A DNA stretch of 45,374 bases from Coriobacteriia bacterium (lineage in GTDB: Bacteria > Actinomycetota > Coriobacteriia > Anaerosomatales > PALSA-660): the NCBI GenBank assembly GCA_030652345.1, contig JAUSAU010000093.1, forward strand, positions 1 to 45,374, given 5' to 3'. Below the pieces are notes generated by a model. It was not told the origin of the DNA and searched no databases. It saw nothing but the letters and a program-made list of their open reading frames with translations. Position numbers and translations under genes: made by a program. This document shows, in pieces, positions 16,492-25,142 of the stretch. Position 1 is the stretch's first letter; each line of letters starts with the position of its first letter.

Positions 16492-16965
16492 ATGACGATC
16501 AAGGGCCTCGGAGTCGACATCGTCGAGATCGACCGCATGGCGGCCGCACTCGCGCGTCATCCCCGTCTCAAGGAGCGCATCTTCTCGGAGGAGGAGCGGC
16601 GCTACTGCGACAAGCGTAATCGGCCCGAGGTCCACTACGCGCTGCGCTTCGCTGCGAAGGAAGCCGTCCTCAAGGCGCTCGGGACCGGCTTTTCGGGCAT
16701 GAAGTTCACGGACGTCGAGGTCCTTCGCGACGCGACCGGTCGCCCTGCGCCCAAGCTCTCGGGCCGGGCCGCCGAGGTGGCGGACGAGATCGGCGTCGTC
16801 GAGATGCACCTGTCGCTGTCGTACACGCATACCACTGCCGTCGCCTCCGCAGTCGCCATCACTGAGCGCCGGGAGGTGGCGCCGCCGGATCCGGCAAAGG
16901 TGCGTGCCGCGGCGTTCAAGGATGCGAAGGCGTTGCTCGACGGCCTCGACCGACAGGAAGAGTAG
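16492..16965 (+). CDS. acpS: Holo-[acyl-carrier-protein] synthase
   Basis: This 157-residue enzyme transfers the 4'-phosphopantetheine arm to acyl carrier protein. The Mg-binding residues D9 (GVDIVEIDR) and E57 (RFAAKEAVLKALGTG) are present. A C-terminal extension of about 30 residues, from about APPDPAKVRAAAF to the end, exceeds the usual 120-130 residue family length and looks helical. It starts five bases after the glmS stop without a clear ribosome-binding site, suggesting coupling to glmS. Confidence 0.93.
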   Translation: MTIKGLGVDIVEIDRMAAALARHPRLKERIFSEEERRYCDKRNRPEVHYALRFAAKEAVLKALGTGFSGMKFTDVEVLRDATGRPAPKLSGRAAEVADEIGVVEMHLSLSYTHTTAVASAVAITERREVAPPDPAKVRAAAFKDAKALLDGLDRQEE

Positions 16966-17002
16966 ACCGCCCGCCGCTTGCGGCAGTGCGATCGGGGGAG
17001 CG

Positions 17003-18538
17003 ATGCGATACGTCCTGACCGGCGAGCAGATGCGCGAGGCCGAGGCCGAGGCGGTCGCGGCGGGGCATGCGCTCGGCGACCTGATGGAGCGCGCAGGCGC
17101 GGCGCTCGCCGCGGAGGCCGCGGTCCGCGTACCCGAGGGCCGGATCGTCATCGCCGCCGGGCACGGCAACAACGGCGGCGACGGATGGGTCGCGGGCAGG
17201 TACCTCGTGCGGGCCGGTCGCGAGGTCCTGGTCGTCGCGCTTCGCGACATCGCGGACCTCCCGGTGCCGGCCGATGCGGCCGCGCGCGCCGCGATCGAGG
17301 CAGGCGTGCCGTATCGGGTCGCGTCGAGTGACGCGGATCTCGTCCTCGCCTTCGCCGACGCGGCGATGATCGTCGACGCACTGCTCGGCATCGGCTCGCG
17401 GGGCGAGCCGCGTCCGCCGTACGCCGATGCGATCGCGGCCATCAACGACGCGGGTGCTGTCGTCATGGCAGCCGACCTGCCGAGCGGCGTCGACGCGGAC
17501 ACCGGCGGTGTCCCGGGCATCGCCGTGGTGGCGTCGGCCACGGTCACCTTCTCCGCTCTGAAGCCCGGGCTGCTGCTCCAGCCGGGGGCGTCATGCGCCG
17601 GGGAGATCGTCGTCGCGGATATCGGGCTGCCACCCGCGGCGCCGGCTCCGGGCGGATCGCTCGAGGCGTGGGGATGGGAGGAGTACGCCGACCTGCTTCC
17701 GCTGCCCGGGCCGCTCGTCCACAAGCATTCGCGCGGAAGCGTGCTCATCGTGGGGGGCGCTCCGGGGATGACGGGGGCTGTGTGCCTCGCCGCGGACGGT
17801 GCCCTGCGCTGCGGTGCCGGACACGTGACCGTCGCGGTCCCGGCTCCGTCGCTCGGCGTCGTCGAGGTCAAGCTCACCGCCCCGGTGAAGCTCGCCATCC
17901 CCGCGGGTCCCGACGGCGACCTGTCCCGGTCGGCTGCCGACGCGATCCTCGCAGCCGCCGACCGGTGTGATGCGGTCGTCATCGGTCCCGGTCTGGGCCG
18001 GTCGGCCTCCACTGCGGAGGCCGTGATGGAACTCCTGGAGCGGCTGACGCTCCCGGTGGTCCTTGACGCCGATGCGCTCTGGGCGCTCGGGGAGAACGGG
18101 CTGGACGCGGTGGGACGGCGCGGGGCGCCGACGGTCCTCACGCCGCACGCCGGTGAGGCCGGCCGGCTTCTCGGGCTGGAGGGCGACGCGATCGATGCCG
18201 ACCGCCCTTCGGCAGTGCGCGCGTTGGCGGCCTGTGGCGCGGTCGCCGTGCTCAAAGGTCCGGCGACGCTCATCGCGGGGAGCGGCCGTGTCGTCGTGAA
18301 CCCGACCGGCGGTCCCTCTCTTGCCACACTCGGCACCGGCGACGTGCTCGCCGGCATGATAGGCGCCTTGCTGGCCCAGGGGCTGCCGCCGCTGGAAGCC
18401 TGTGCGCTTGCGGCCTATCTGCACGGCGCGGCAGGCGACGCGGCCGCGAGTGACCTCACTCCCGTTTGTTGTACCGCCGAGGATGTGGTTGCATATCTCC
18501 CCGAGGCCGTGCGGCCGCTGCTCGAGCGGCGCACCTGA
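17003..18538 (+). CDS. nnr: Bifunctional NAD(P)HX epimerase / ADP-dependent dehydratase
   Basis: This 511-residue fusion repairs hydrated NADH and NADPH. The N-terminal epimerase (about 1-210) carries AAGHGNNGGDGWVAGRYL at 51-68. The C-terminal ribokinase-like dehydratase (about 230-511) has TPHAGEAGRLLG and the anion-hole motif GTGDVLAGMIGALLAQG. I chose ATG 17003, preceded by GGGGGAG, because MRYVLTGEQMREAE is the family start. It sits after acpS and before a CBS protein, a frequent actinobacterial order that continues to alr. Confidence 0.95.
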   Translation: MRYVLTGEQMREAEAEAVAAGHALGDLMERAGAALAAEAAVRVPEGRIVIAAGHGNNGGDGWVAGRYLVRAGREVLVVALRDIADLPVPADAAARAAIEAGVPYRVASSDADLVLAFADAAMIVDALLGIGSRGEPRPPYADAIAAINDAGAVVMAADLPSGVDADTGGVPGIAVVASATVTFSALKPGLLLQPGASCAGEIVVADIGLPPAAPAPGGSLEAWGWEEYADLLPLPGPLVHKHSRGSVLIVGGAPGMTGAVCLAADGALRCGAGHVTVAVPAPSLGVVEVKLTAPVKLAIPAGPDGDLSRSAADAILAAADRCDAVVIGPGLGRSASTAEAVMELLERLTLPVVLDADALWALGENGLDAVGRRGAPTVLTPHAGEAGRLLGLEGDAIDADRPSAVRALAACGAVAVLKGPATLIAGSGRVVVNPTGGPSLATLGTGDVLAGMIGALLAQGLPPLEACALAAYLHGAAGDAAASDLTPVCCTAEDVVAYLPEAVRPLLERRT

Positions 18539-18571
18539 GTGCCTGCCGACCTCCACGGAAGGACTTCCACC

Positions 18572-19033
18572 ATGGCCGACCTCACTGCACGGGACATCAT
18601 GACTCCCGATCCGATCACCGTCTCGCCCGAACTCGGTGTCACGGAGGCGGCGAAGCTCATGACCGAGAAGGGCATAGGCGCCTTGCCAGTCATCTCTGGC
18701 GGACGCCTGGTCGGACTGGTGACCGAGGGCGACCTCATCATGCAGGACGTGAAGGTCCACTTCCCGACCTACCTGAGCCTGCTCGGCGGCTATGTGTTCG
18801 CACCCGGCTCGACCGACCGGTTCGAGTCCTCGCTGAAGAAGGCCGTCGGAGCGACGGTCGAGGACGTCATGACGCCCGACCCGGTCACCATCTCGGCCGA
18901 CGCAGCGGTGTCCGACCTCGCGACGCTGCTCGTGGAGCGTGATGTGAGCAGGGTCCCGGTGCTCGACGGGGACGTGCTCATCGGCATCGTCAGCAAGCAC
19001 GACATCGTGAAGTCCCTGGCGGCGGGAGAGTAG
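18572..19033 (+). CDS. Tandem CBS-domain protein
   Basis: This 153-residue protein consists almost entirely of two CBS domains (about 5-60 and 95-150), each opening with a DIMTPDPITVS/DVMTPDPVTIS motif. CBS pairs bind adenosyl ligands such as AMP, ATP or SAM and sense energy state. No catalytic domain is attached, so its target is unknown. I chose ATG 18572, with GGAAGGA upstream, over GTG 18539, which abuts the nnr stop. It is two bases from alr and presumably cotranscribed. Confidence 0.9.
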   Translation: MADLTARDIMTPDPITVSPELGVTEAAKLMTEKGIGALPVISGGRLVGLVTEGDLIMQDVKVHFPTYLSLLGGYVFAPGSTDRFESSLKKAVGATVEDVMTPDPVTISADAAVSDLATLLVERDVSRVPVLDGDVLIGIVSKHDIVKSLAAGE

Positions 19034-19034
19034 C

Positions 19035-20156
19035 GTGACCGACCGGCGCTGGGCATGGGCTGAGGTTGACCTCGCCGCGATTGCCGCGAACGTGCGCGCC
19101 CTCAAGGCGCTGACGCGTCCGGGGACCCTGTTCATGGCTGTGGTGAAAGCCGACGGCTACGGCCACGGCGCTGTCGAAGTCGCGCGCGCGGCCCTCGGCG
19201 CGGGGGCGGACCGCCTCGGCGTCGCGACGATCGACGAGGCGATCGAGCTGCGCGGTGCGGGCGTCGACGCACCGGTGCACGTGCTCGCAGAGCCTCCCCA
19301 CACCTCGGCCGCGACGGTCGTCGAGTACGACATCACGCCGACGCTCTATTCACGGGCGTTCGCCGTCGCCCTCTCTCGCGCTGCGGCCGAGGCCCAGGCG
19401 ACGGTGCGCTTCCATCTCAAGGTCGACTCCGGCATGAACCGCATCGGCGTCCGCGCCGAGGATGCCGCGGACTTCGTCGAGTCGCTGACCGGTTTGCCGG
19501 GTATCGCGATGGAGGGCGTCTTCACGCACTTCGCCACCGCCGACATTCCCGGCGACTGGGAGTTCGAGGGGCAACTCGACCGGTTCAACGCTGCGATAGC
19601 GGCGATGCGGGCCCGGCAGATGGATCCGGGCGTCGTGCACGCTGCGAACAGCCCGGCCACGATCCTGCATCCGGAGACGCACTTCGACATGGTCCGGTGC
19701 GGCATCGCCATCTACGGGCTGCATCCCGCGCCCTCCACGCACGGGGCCGTCAAACTCGAGCCCGCGATGTCGGTGAAGGCGAGGGTCAGCCGTGTCGCCA
19801 AGCTCGGCATGGGCGACGGGGTCAGTTACGGCTTCACCTGGCACGCCGCGGCGCCGACGAGTGTGGCGACGTTGCCGCTCGGGTACGCGGACGGCGTGCG
19901 CCGCTCCCTCAGTAACGAGATGCGCGTCCTCGTCGGCGGGCAGGAGTGCCGGCAGGTCGGACGCATCTGCATGGACCAGTTCATGGTCGAGGTGCCCCGG
20001 GGGCTGAGCGTCTCCGCCGGGGAAGAGGTCGTGATCGTCGGCCGACAGGGACGGGCGTCCCTGACGATGGAGGGGCAGGCCGAGATCGCCGGGACGATCG
20101 ACTACGAGATCGCCTGCGGGTACGGGGCGCGTCTGGAGCGCCGCTACCGGTCCTGA
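19035..20156 (+). CDS. alr: Alanine racemase
   Basis: This 373-residue PLP enzyme supplies D-alanine for peptidoglycan. The PLP lysine is K38 in MAVVKADGYGHG, and the second catalytic base is Y265 in GDGVSYGFTW. The C-terminal beta domain has VGRICMDQFMVEV. The start is GTG 19035, two bases after the CBS protein stop, preceded by CGGGAGAG. A strong hairpin follows. Confidence 0.97.
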   Translation: MTDRRWAWAEVDLAAIAANVRALKALTRPGTLFMAVVKADGYGHGAVEVARAALGAGADRLGVATIDEAIELRGAGVDAPVHVLAEPPHTSAATVVEYDITPTLYSRAFAVALSRAAAEAQATVRFHLKVDSGMNRIGVRAEDAADFVESLTGLPGIAMEGVFTHFATADIPGDWEFEGQLDRFNAAIAAMRARQMDPGVVHAANSPATILHPETHFDMVRCGIAIYGLHPAPSTHGAVKLEPAMSVKARVSRVAKLGMGDGVSYGFTWHAAAPTSVATLPLGYADGVRRSLSNEMRVLVGGQECRQVGRICMDQFMVEVPRGLSVSAGEEVVIVGRQGRASLTMEGQAEIAGTIDYEIACGYGARLERRYRS

Positions 20157-20181
20157 CCGATCGCGAGCACATCGTTTCCCG

Positions 20182-20212
20182 CGCGGCGGCACCTTTTGGA
20201 GGTGTCGCCGCG
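20182..20212 (+). terminator. Hairpin after alr
   Basis: CGCGGCGGCACCT at 20182-20194 pairs with AGGTGTCGCCGCG at 20200-20212, with one G-U pair and a TTTGG loop. TTGCGTTG follows, a modest T-rich tail. It likely ends the glmS-to-alr transcript before the ATPase leader. Confidence 0.65.
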
Positions 20213-20233
20213 TTGCGTTGTGCCGTGTGTCGG

Positions 20234-20400
20234 GTCGGCGACTGACGACGGTTGCGAACCGACGGGGGGATTCTTCGGACGGAAACGCGATTCCTAGAAG
20301 GAATCACCTCCACGACGTGGAACTGTACGTTCAGGAGGGACAAGTGTGCCTCCTCGCCGGGATTTCCGGCGGCGGGTTGCCGGCCCGCCATCTACCCACA
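20234..20400 (+). promoter_or_regulatory. Hairpin-rich leader of the V/A-ATPase operon
   Basis: Four stems follow one another: GATTCCT/AGGAATC (20289-20305), TCCAC/GTGGA (20309-20321), AGGAGG/CCTCCT (20333-20354) and GGCGGG/CCCGCC (20371-20389). Upstream, CGGTT/AACCG (20249-20261) competes with GTCGG/CCGAC (20234-20263). The AGGAGG is a perfect Shine-Dalgarno sequence but no convincing gene starts behind it. I could not assign a clear promoter. A cis-regulatory role is inferred. Confidence 0.45.
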
Positions 20401-20416
20401 CGAGAGGAGACGCCAA

Positions 20417-20788
20417 GTGGTCGACGACAAGGTGCTGGAGGAGATCCGATTCCACCAGGATGTCGTGGAACACGAGAGCGGCTCGCCGCTCCACCAGATC
20501 CGCGAGAAGGAGATGGAGATCTCGGGGCGCGTGCTGGCGGCGAAGCAGCAGGCCGACGAGATCGTGGCCGAGGCTCGACGCCGCGCCGCGGACATCGTGG
20601 GGAAGGCTCAGAGCGAAGGCGACCGGCTGGCCCGTGACTTCGAGCAGAAGTCGCTCGCGGATGCCGAGAAGGAGGCGAAGGTCGTCAAGGAGCAGGCGGT
20701 GGTCGAATCCGCCCAGCTCGAAGAGGCCCTCGTCGCCCGAAGGGATATCGCAGCGCAGGCAGTCGTGGAGGCAGTGACCGGTCTCTGA
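20417..20788 (+). CDS. V/A-type ATPase peripheral-stalk subunit G/H
   Basis: This 123-residue, charged, almost wholly helical protein has long heptad-like A, E, K, Q and R runs (about residues 25-105). This is the expected form of the peripheral-stalk subunit that pairs with subunit E. Identification rests on composition and on its first place in the ATPase operon rather than on a motif. I chose GTG 20417, preceded by GAGAGGAGA. The frame is open further upstream, but that sequence has no such composition and overlaps the leader hairpins. Confidence 0.8.
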   Translation: MVDDKVLEEIRFHQDVVEHESGSPLHQIREKEMEISGRVLAAKQQADEIVAEARRRAADIVGKAQSEGDRLARDFEQKSLADAEKEAKVVKEQAVVESAQLEEALVARRDIAAQAVVEAVTGL

Positions 20789-20808
20789 CCGCCCTGTGCG
20801 CAGGGCGG
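20789..20808. other. Intercistronic hairpin in the ATPase operon
   Basis: CCGCCCTG at 20789-20796 pairs perfectly with CAGGGCGG at 20801-20808 around TGCG, starting directly after the stop of the G/H subunit. It may stabilise or process the mRNA between the first and second ATPase genes and so set subunit ratios. Confidence 0.5.
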
Positions 20809-20828
20809 CCCGTTAGGGGGTGAGGGAC

Positions 20829-22799
20829 GTGCTCGTCCCGATGGCACGGGTCGAGATAATCGGACCGAAGAACCGCTTCTTTGAAGTGGTGAGCTTGCTG
20901 CATGAGCAAGGCACGCTGCACATCGAGGATCTCACCAAGAAGATCGGATCGGGCGAGATGCCGGTCGATCAGATGGAGGTCCTCTCCGGGCAGCAGATCG
21001 AGCGCGAGCGCATGGAGGATCTTCTCATCCGCGTGCGTGCGATCATCAAGGCCTTGCACATCCCGGGCTCGCAGGTCGAGGAGACTTCCCGGCAGCGAGA
21101 GTACCTCTCGCTCTGGAAGCTCTCCAGCGACGAGCTCTCGACCGAGATCGCCAACGTGATCGCTGAGGTCGAGGACCGCACGAGCGGGCTCGCCCAGTCT
21201 CAGACCGATCTGGAGAACGACCTCTCGCTCCTCGGTCGCTATGAGCCGATCCTCCACAAGATCCAGCCGCTCGCGCGGCAGATCGTCACAACCGGCAACT
21301 TCGACTCAGTCGCGCTGCTCATCGAGCGGCGCTACAAGGGTCTGCTCGACCAGCTCAAGGAAGAGCTCGACAAGATCACCAAGAAGCAGTGCGAGATCGT
21401 CTCGACCGATGTCGATGAGGACACCACTGCGGCGATCGTCGTGTTCTCCAAGGTCTACTCCGAGCCGGTGCACAAGTTCCTGGCGATGGAGAACGTGAAC
21501 CAGATCCGCCTGCCCTCCGATATGCAGGGCATGCCCTTCGACGAGGCGTACGAGCAGATCCGCGTACGCCGTCGCGAGATGCCGGCTCAGCTCCAGGAGG
21601 TCCGCTCCGAGCTCGAGGTCATGTCGGCCAAGTGGTACCTGCGCCTCACGACGATCCGTGACGTCCTGATGGACAAGCTGGATGAGATCAGCGCGATCCC
21701 GAAGTTCGGTCAGACCGAGTACGCGTTCGTCATCACGGGCTACGTCCCGATCGAAGAGATGACGACCATGCGCAAGGGTCTGGTGGCCGCGTTCGGGGAC
21801 GACGTCATCGTCAACCAGAAGGAGATCACGGAGAAGGAGTTCGCGGATACGCCTGTGGCGCTCAAGAACTCCAAGGCGATGCAGCCGTTCCAGTCGCTCC
21901 TGAGCGTGTACGGCATGCCCCGGTACGGGACGATGGATCCCACGTGGATGCTGTTCGTCTTCTACCCGGTGTTCTTCGGCATGATCGTCGGCGATATCGG
22001 CTACGGCCTGATCATGCTCGGCATCGTCTTGTGGATGCGCTTCCGCTACAAGGAGAACGAGACCATCCAGCTCGCGACATCGGTGCTGGGCCCCGCGTCC
22101 ACGATGGTCGTGGCCTTCGGGTTCCTGTATGCCGAGTTCTTCGGCAACTGGCTCTACGTGAACAAGTGGATCATCCCGATCCCTCTCGGGCCCATGGAGC
22201 TACCGTTCGAACGTGTCGTGCTGGTGCAGGAATTCATGTACCTCGCGGTCGCGGTCGGCGTGCTCCAGATCCTGTTGGGACTGGCCTTCGGCATCGTGAA
22301 CGCCGTGCGCACCAAGAACAAGCACCACCTGTTTGAGAAGGGTGGCATCCTGACCTTCCTCCTCGGCGTGTTCATCGCCCTTGGCATCGGTGCGGCGACC
22401 TCGTTCTTCGGCAGCTGGACCATCTGGGGCCAGGGACTGTTCGCGTTGGTCGCACTCAGCGGCTTCATATTCGCCGTTCGCGGCGGGGGCGTCATGGGCG
22501 TCGTCGAAACGGTCGAGTCCGTGACCCACATCGCGAGCTACATCCGAATCATGGCCGTCGGCCTGGCCGGCGCGATCTTCGCCGACGCGGTCAACTCCAT
22601 GATGCAGAAGTCCGGCAACATCGTCGCGGCGGTCCTCATCGGGATCTTCCTGCATGGACTCAACTTCATCATCGCGGCGTTCAGCCCGACGATCCACGCA
22701 CTGCGTCTTAACTTCCTGGAGTTCTTCGGGAAGTTTTACGAGACCGGCACCAAGGAGTACAGCCCGTTCCACAAGACCGGAGGTGAAAGGCAGGCATGA
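20829..22799 (+). CDS. ntpI: V/A-type ATPase membrane subunit I (a)
   Basis: This 656-residue subunit anchors the stalks and forms the ion half-channels against the proteolipid ring. The soluble N-terminal half (about 1-375) is rich in coiled coil, and the C-terminal half has about seven or eight membrane spans. The essential arginine is R573 in SYIRIMAVGLAGA. I chose GTG 20829, eight bases after AGGGGG, giving MLVPMARVEIIGP; GTG 20820 or ATG 20841 are alternatives. It overlaps the proteolipid gene by four bases. Confidence 0.93.
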   Translation: MLVPMARVEIIGPKNRFFEVVSLLHEQGTLHIEDLTKKIGSGEMPVDQMEVLSGQQIERERMEDLLIRVRAIIKALHIPGSQVEETSRQREYLSLWKLSSDELSTEIANVIAEVEDRTSGLAQSQTDLENDLSLLGRYEPILHKIQPLARQIVTTGNFDSVALLIERRYKGLLDQLKEELDKITKKQCEIVSTDVDEDTTAAIVVFSKVYSEPVHKFLAMENVNQIRLPSDMQGMPFDEAYEQIRVRRREMPAQLQEVRSELEVMSAKWYLRLTTIRDVLMDKLDEISAIPKFGQTEYAFVITGYVPIEEMTTMRKGLVAAFGDDVIVNQKEITEKEFADTPVALKNSKAMQPFQSLLSVYGMPRYGTMDPTWMLFVFYPVFFGMIVGDIGYGLIMLGIVLWMRFRYKENETIQLATSVLGPASTMVVAFGFLYAEFFGNWLYVNKWIIPIPLGPMELPFERVVLVQEFMYLAVAVGVLQILLGLAFGIVNAVRTKNKHHLFEKGGILTFLLGVFIALGIGAATSFFGSWTIWGQGLFALVALSGFIFAVRGGGVMGVVETVESVTHIASYIRIMAVGLAGAIFADAVNSMMQKSGNIVAAVLIGIFLHGLNFIIAAFSPTIHALRLNFLEFFGKFYETGTKEYSPFHKTGGERQA

Positions 22800-23119
22800 T
22801 GACGAAGAGGCTCGCAAGGGTCATGTCCAGCGGCGTGTTCATGGCAGCGGTGGCGCTGCCGACGATCGCGATGGCGCAGGAAGCTGCCGCGACAGGACCC
22901 GTCGAATGGCAGACGAGTGTAGGTAAGGCGATAGCTGCCGGACTGGCCATGGGGCTCTCCGCCCTCGGCGCTGGCTACGCACAGGCGAAGATCGGCTCCG
23001 CTGGCGCCGGCACACTCGCCGAGCGTCCTGAGGTCGCGATCTGGGTCATCACTCTCCAGGCGCTTCCCGAGGTTATCGTTCTGCTCGGGTTCGTGTCCGC
23101 GATCATGATCACCGGCTAG
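22796..23119 (+). CDS. ntpK: V/A-type ATPase proteolipid subunit K (c ring)
   Basis: This 107-residue protein has a hydrophobic N-terminal leader (about 12-27, ending AMA before QEAA), then two membrane helices (about 44-64 and 78-106). It is the two-helix type of proteolipid, not the duplicated four-helix type. The ion-binding carboxylate is E92 in LQALPEVIVLLGF, with Q88 four residues earlier. A glutamine there is compatible with sodium coordination, but sequence alone cannot settle H+ or Na+. It begins inside the end of ntpI. Confidence 0.93.
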   Translation: MMTKRLARVMSSGVFMAAVALPTIAMAQEAAATGPVEWQTSVGKAIAAGLAMGLSALGAGYAQAKIGSAGAGTLAERPEVAIWVITLQALPEVIVLLGFVSAIMITG

Positions 23120-23153
23120 GTCCCCCGACCGAGACATCCAAGGGGGACTCCCG

Positions 23154-23732
23154 ATGGCTATCGAGGACATCTTCAAAGCACTCGAGGAGCAAGGCGAGGC
23201 TGAGATCCGCGACATCGTCGAGGCTGCGCGCGAACAAGCGCGTGGCATCGAGGAGGACGCTCAGGTCCAGGCTGAGACCGTTCGCTCGCAGAAGGTCGAA
23301 GTGGCGCGTTCGGCGGTGCAGTCGAAGACCGCCCGCGTGACCAACGCGTCGCGGCTCGACGCCCGGCGGATGCTCGCCGCGGTCAAGGAGCGTGCGATCA
23401 GCTCCGCGTACGACGAGGCGCTGACGCGCCTTGCCGGACTGCGTTCTACCGCGTCGTACGAGGCGCTCTTCGCCTCGTTGGCCGAGGAGGCGCTTGCCGG
23501 TGTCGAGGGCGACTTCACGTTGCTGGTCGACCCGGCCGATGAGGCGCTCGCAACGCGGATCGTCGCGGGGAGCGCTCTTCCGGGGGCCGTCGATGCGACG
23601 GCTTCCACGCGCGGCGGGCTGACCGTCGTCGCGAACAACGGCACCATGTATCGCCGCAACACGATCGAAGACAGGCTCGAGAAGTTCCGTGCCGCCGGTC
23701 AGGCGTCTGTGGCGGAGATACTGTTCTCATGA
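23154..23732 (+). CDS. ntpE: V/A-type ATPase peripheral-stalk subunit E
   Basis: This 192-residue protein has an N-terminal helix of about 100 residues and a C-terminal globular domain, which ends with GLTVVANNGTMYRRNTIEDRLEKF, close to the family motif GG(V/I)...G.I..NTFEDRL. It pairs with the G/H subunit to form the stator stalk. AAGGGGG precedes ATG 23154. It overlaps ntpC by four bases. Confidence 0.93.
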   Translation: MAIEDIFKALEEQGEAEIRDIVEAAREQARGIEEDAQVQAETVRSQKVEVARSAVQSKTARVTNASRLDARRMLAAVKERAISSAYDEALTRLAGLRSTASYEALFASLAEEALAGVEGDFTLLVDPADEALATRIVAGSALPGAVDATASTRGGLTVVANNGTMYRRNTIEDRLEKFRAAGQASVAEILFS

Positions 23733-24817
23733 GCGTGACCGCGATGCGACATACGCCGCCTGCAGGCCGTGACTACGGCTACTGCAACGCGCGCGTCCGG
23801 GGCATGCGGTCACGGCTTATGGATCCGGCGTTCTTCGACTCGCTCATGGATGCGCAGGACATGAACCGGCTCATCCAGGCGTTGTCGGACACCGAGTACG
23901 CCGAGTACATCGACGCGGCGATCATCAAGGGCAGGACGCCCGCTGCGATGGACGAGGCGTTCCGGGCGAACATGGTCGGCACGTTCCAGAAGGTCACGGG
24001 CTTCCTGAACGCGGAGGCCTACGACCTGGTGACGACCCTGCTCGGCCGCTGGGACCTGTTCAACATCAAGTCACTGATCCGCGGCAAGCACATGAACCTC
24101 AGCGGAGACGAGATCCAGGACGGGCTCTATGCGGTGGGAGCGCTCACGCCTGTCGAGCTGAACATGCTCGGCAATCTCGACGGGGTGCGTGCCGTGGTCG
24201 ATACGCTGTGGACGTGGGGCTCGCCATATGCGGAGCCGCTCAGGTCCAATCTCGCGGCGTACGAGGCCGAGCACAACCTCACGTTGCTCGAGCTTGCGCT
24301 CGATCGGTACTACAGCGGGTGGGCAGCCGCGCGGCTCACGGGCAGGGGACCGAACACGGCCTCGGCGCGGCGCATCCTCGGGTTGCAGATCGACTCGGTG
24401 AACCTGCTCACGACGTTCCGGCTTCTCAAGAGCGACGTGGCCGACACCGACGTTCGACAGTTCTTCCTGCCCGGAGGCGAGCACATAGCGGAGGACCTCT
24501 TCATGGAGCTCGCCGCGCTCTCTGATGTCGACGAGGTGCTCGACAAGCTTCAGAGGACGCCGTACGGGAAGCACTTGGAGGCGGTCGTCGTCCGCTACAT
24601 CGAAGAGGGCTCACTTGCCGTCTTCGAACGCGCGCTCGAGGACTACGTCATGCGCCGGGCGCTCGCGGCCGGCCGTGGCGACCCACTGGGAGTCGGTATC
24701 GTGATCGGCTACCTGTGGGCGAAGCAGAACGAGATCACGAACCTTCGCATCATCGTGAAGGGCAAGTCCGTCGGGATGCCCGCGGACCGCATGCGGAAGG
24801 AACTGATCCTTGTATAA
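23729..24817 (+). CDS. ntpC: V/A-type ATPase subunit C (d)
   Basis: This 362-residue soluble helical protein is the funnel-shaped socket between the proteolipid ring and central stalk. It opens with GYCNARVRGMRSRLM and ends with GYLWAKQNEITNLRIIVKGK, both family hallmarks. The ATG start overlaps the ntpE stop (ATGA). The neighbouring order E-C-F-A-B-D matches archaeal and bacterial V/A operons. Confidence 0.94.
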   Translation: MSVTAMRHTPPAGRDYGYCNARVRGMRSRLMDPAFFDSLMDAQDMNRLIQALSDTEYAEYIDAAIIKGRTPAAMDEAFRANMVGTFQKVTGFLNAEAYDLVTTLLGRWDLFNIKSLIRGKHMNLSGDEIQDGLYAVGALTPVELNMLGNLDGVRAVVDTLWTWGSPYAEPLRSNLAAYEAEHNLTLLELALDRYYSGWAAARLTGRGPNTASARRILGLQIDSVNLLTTFRLLKSDVADTDVRQFFLPGGEHIAEDLFMELAALSDVDEVLDKLQRTPYGKHLEAVVVRYIEEGSLAVFERALEDYVMRRALAAGRGDPLGVGIVIGYLWAKQNEITNLRIIVKGKSVGMPADRMRKELILV

Positions 24818-25142
24818 GCTCGTCGTCCTTACAGACCCGGAGCATGCCGACGGCTTCAGGCTCGCCGGCTGCGACGTCGTGGTCGCGGAGACGCCGGATG
24901 ACGCACGCCGTCATCTCGCGCAGCTCGTCGACGACGACACGAGCGGCATCATCGCCGTCAACGAGGCCATGATGGCCGCCGTGGACGAGCGACTGCAGCG
25001 CAAGATCGACTCGATCTACCGGCCCATTGTCGTTTCGCTTCCCATCAAGGAGACGCTGCACATCGGAGAGGACCACAGGGCATACCTGTCGCGCCTGATC
25101 CGACGGGCAATCGGATTCGACATCACACTGAGGCGAGGATAG
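24810..25142 (+). CDS. ntpF: V/A-type ATPase subunit F
   Basis: This 110-residue Rossmann-like protein binds subunit D in the central rotor. It has LVVLTDPEHADGFRLAG near the N-terminus and RPIVVSLP late in the sequence. The TTG start at 24810 overlaps ntpC by eight bases. No better in-frame start exists, and the family N-terminus begins here. It directly abuts ntpA. Confidence 0.9.
   Translation: MYKLVVLTDPEHADGFRLAGCDVVVAETPDDARRHLAQLVDDDTSGIIAVNEAMMAAVDERLQRKIDSIYRPIVVSLPIKETLHIGEDHRAYLSRLIRRAIGFDITLRRG

Noticed and set aside
18826..18840. GGTTCGAGTCC-like T-loop sequence suggesting a tRNA
   Set aside because: It lies within the CBS-protein reading frame, with no acceptor or anticodon stems around it. 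No tRNA was found anywhere in the window.
20344..20637. Possible upstream gene starting at GTG 20344 or 20346 behind the perfect AGGAGG
   Set aside because: Both frames run as shadows through the ATPase G/H subunit and give Arg/Pro/Gly-rich nonsense. The AGGAGG is instead reported as part of the leader fold.
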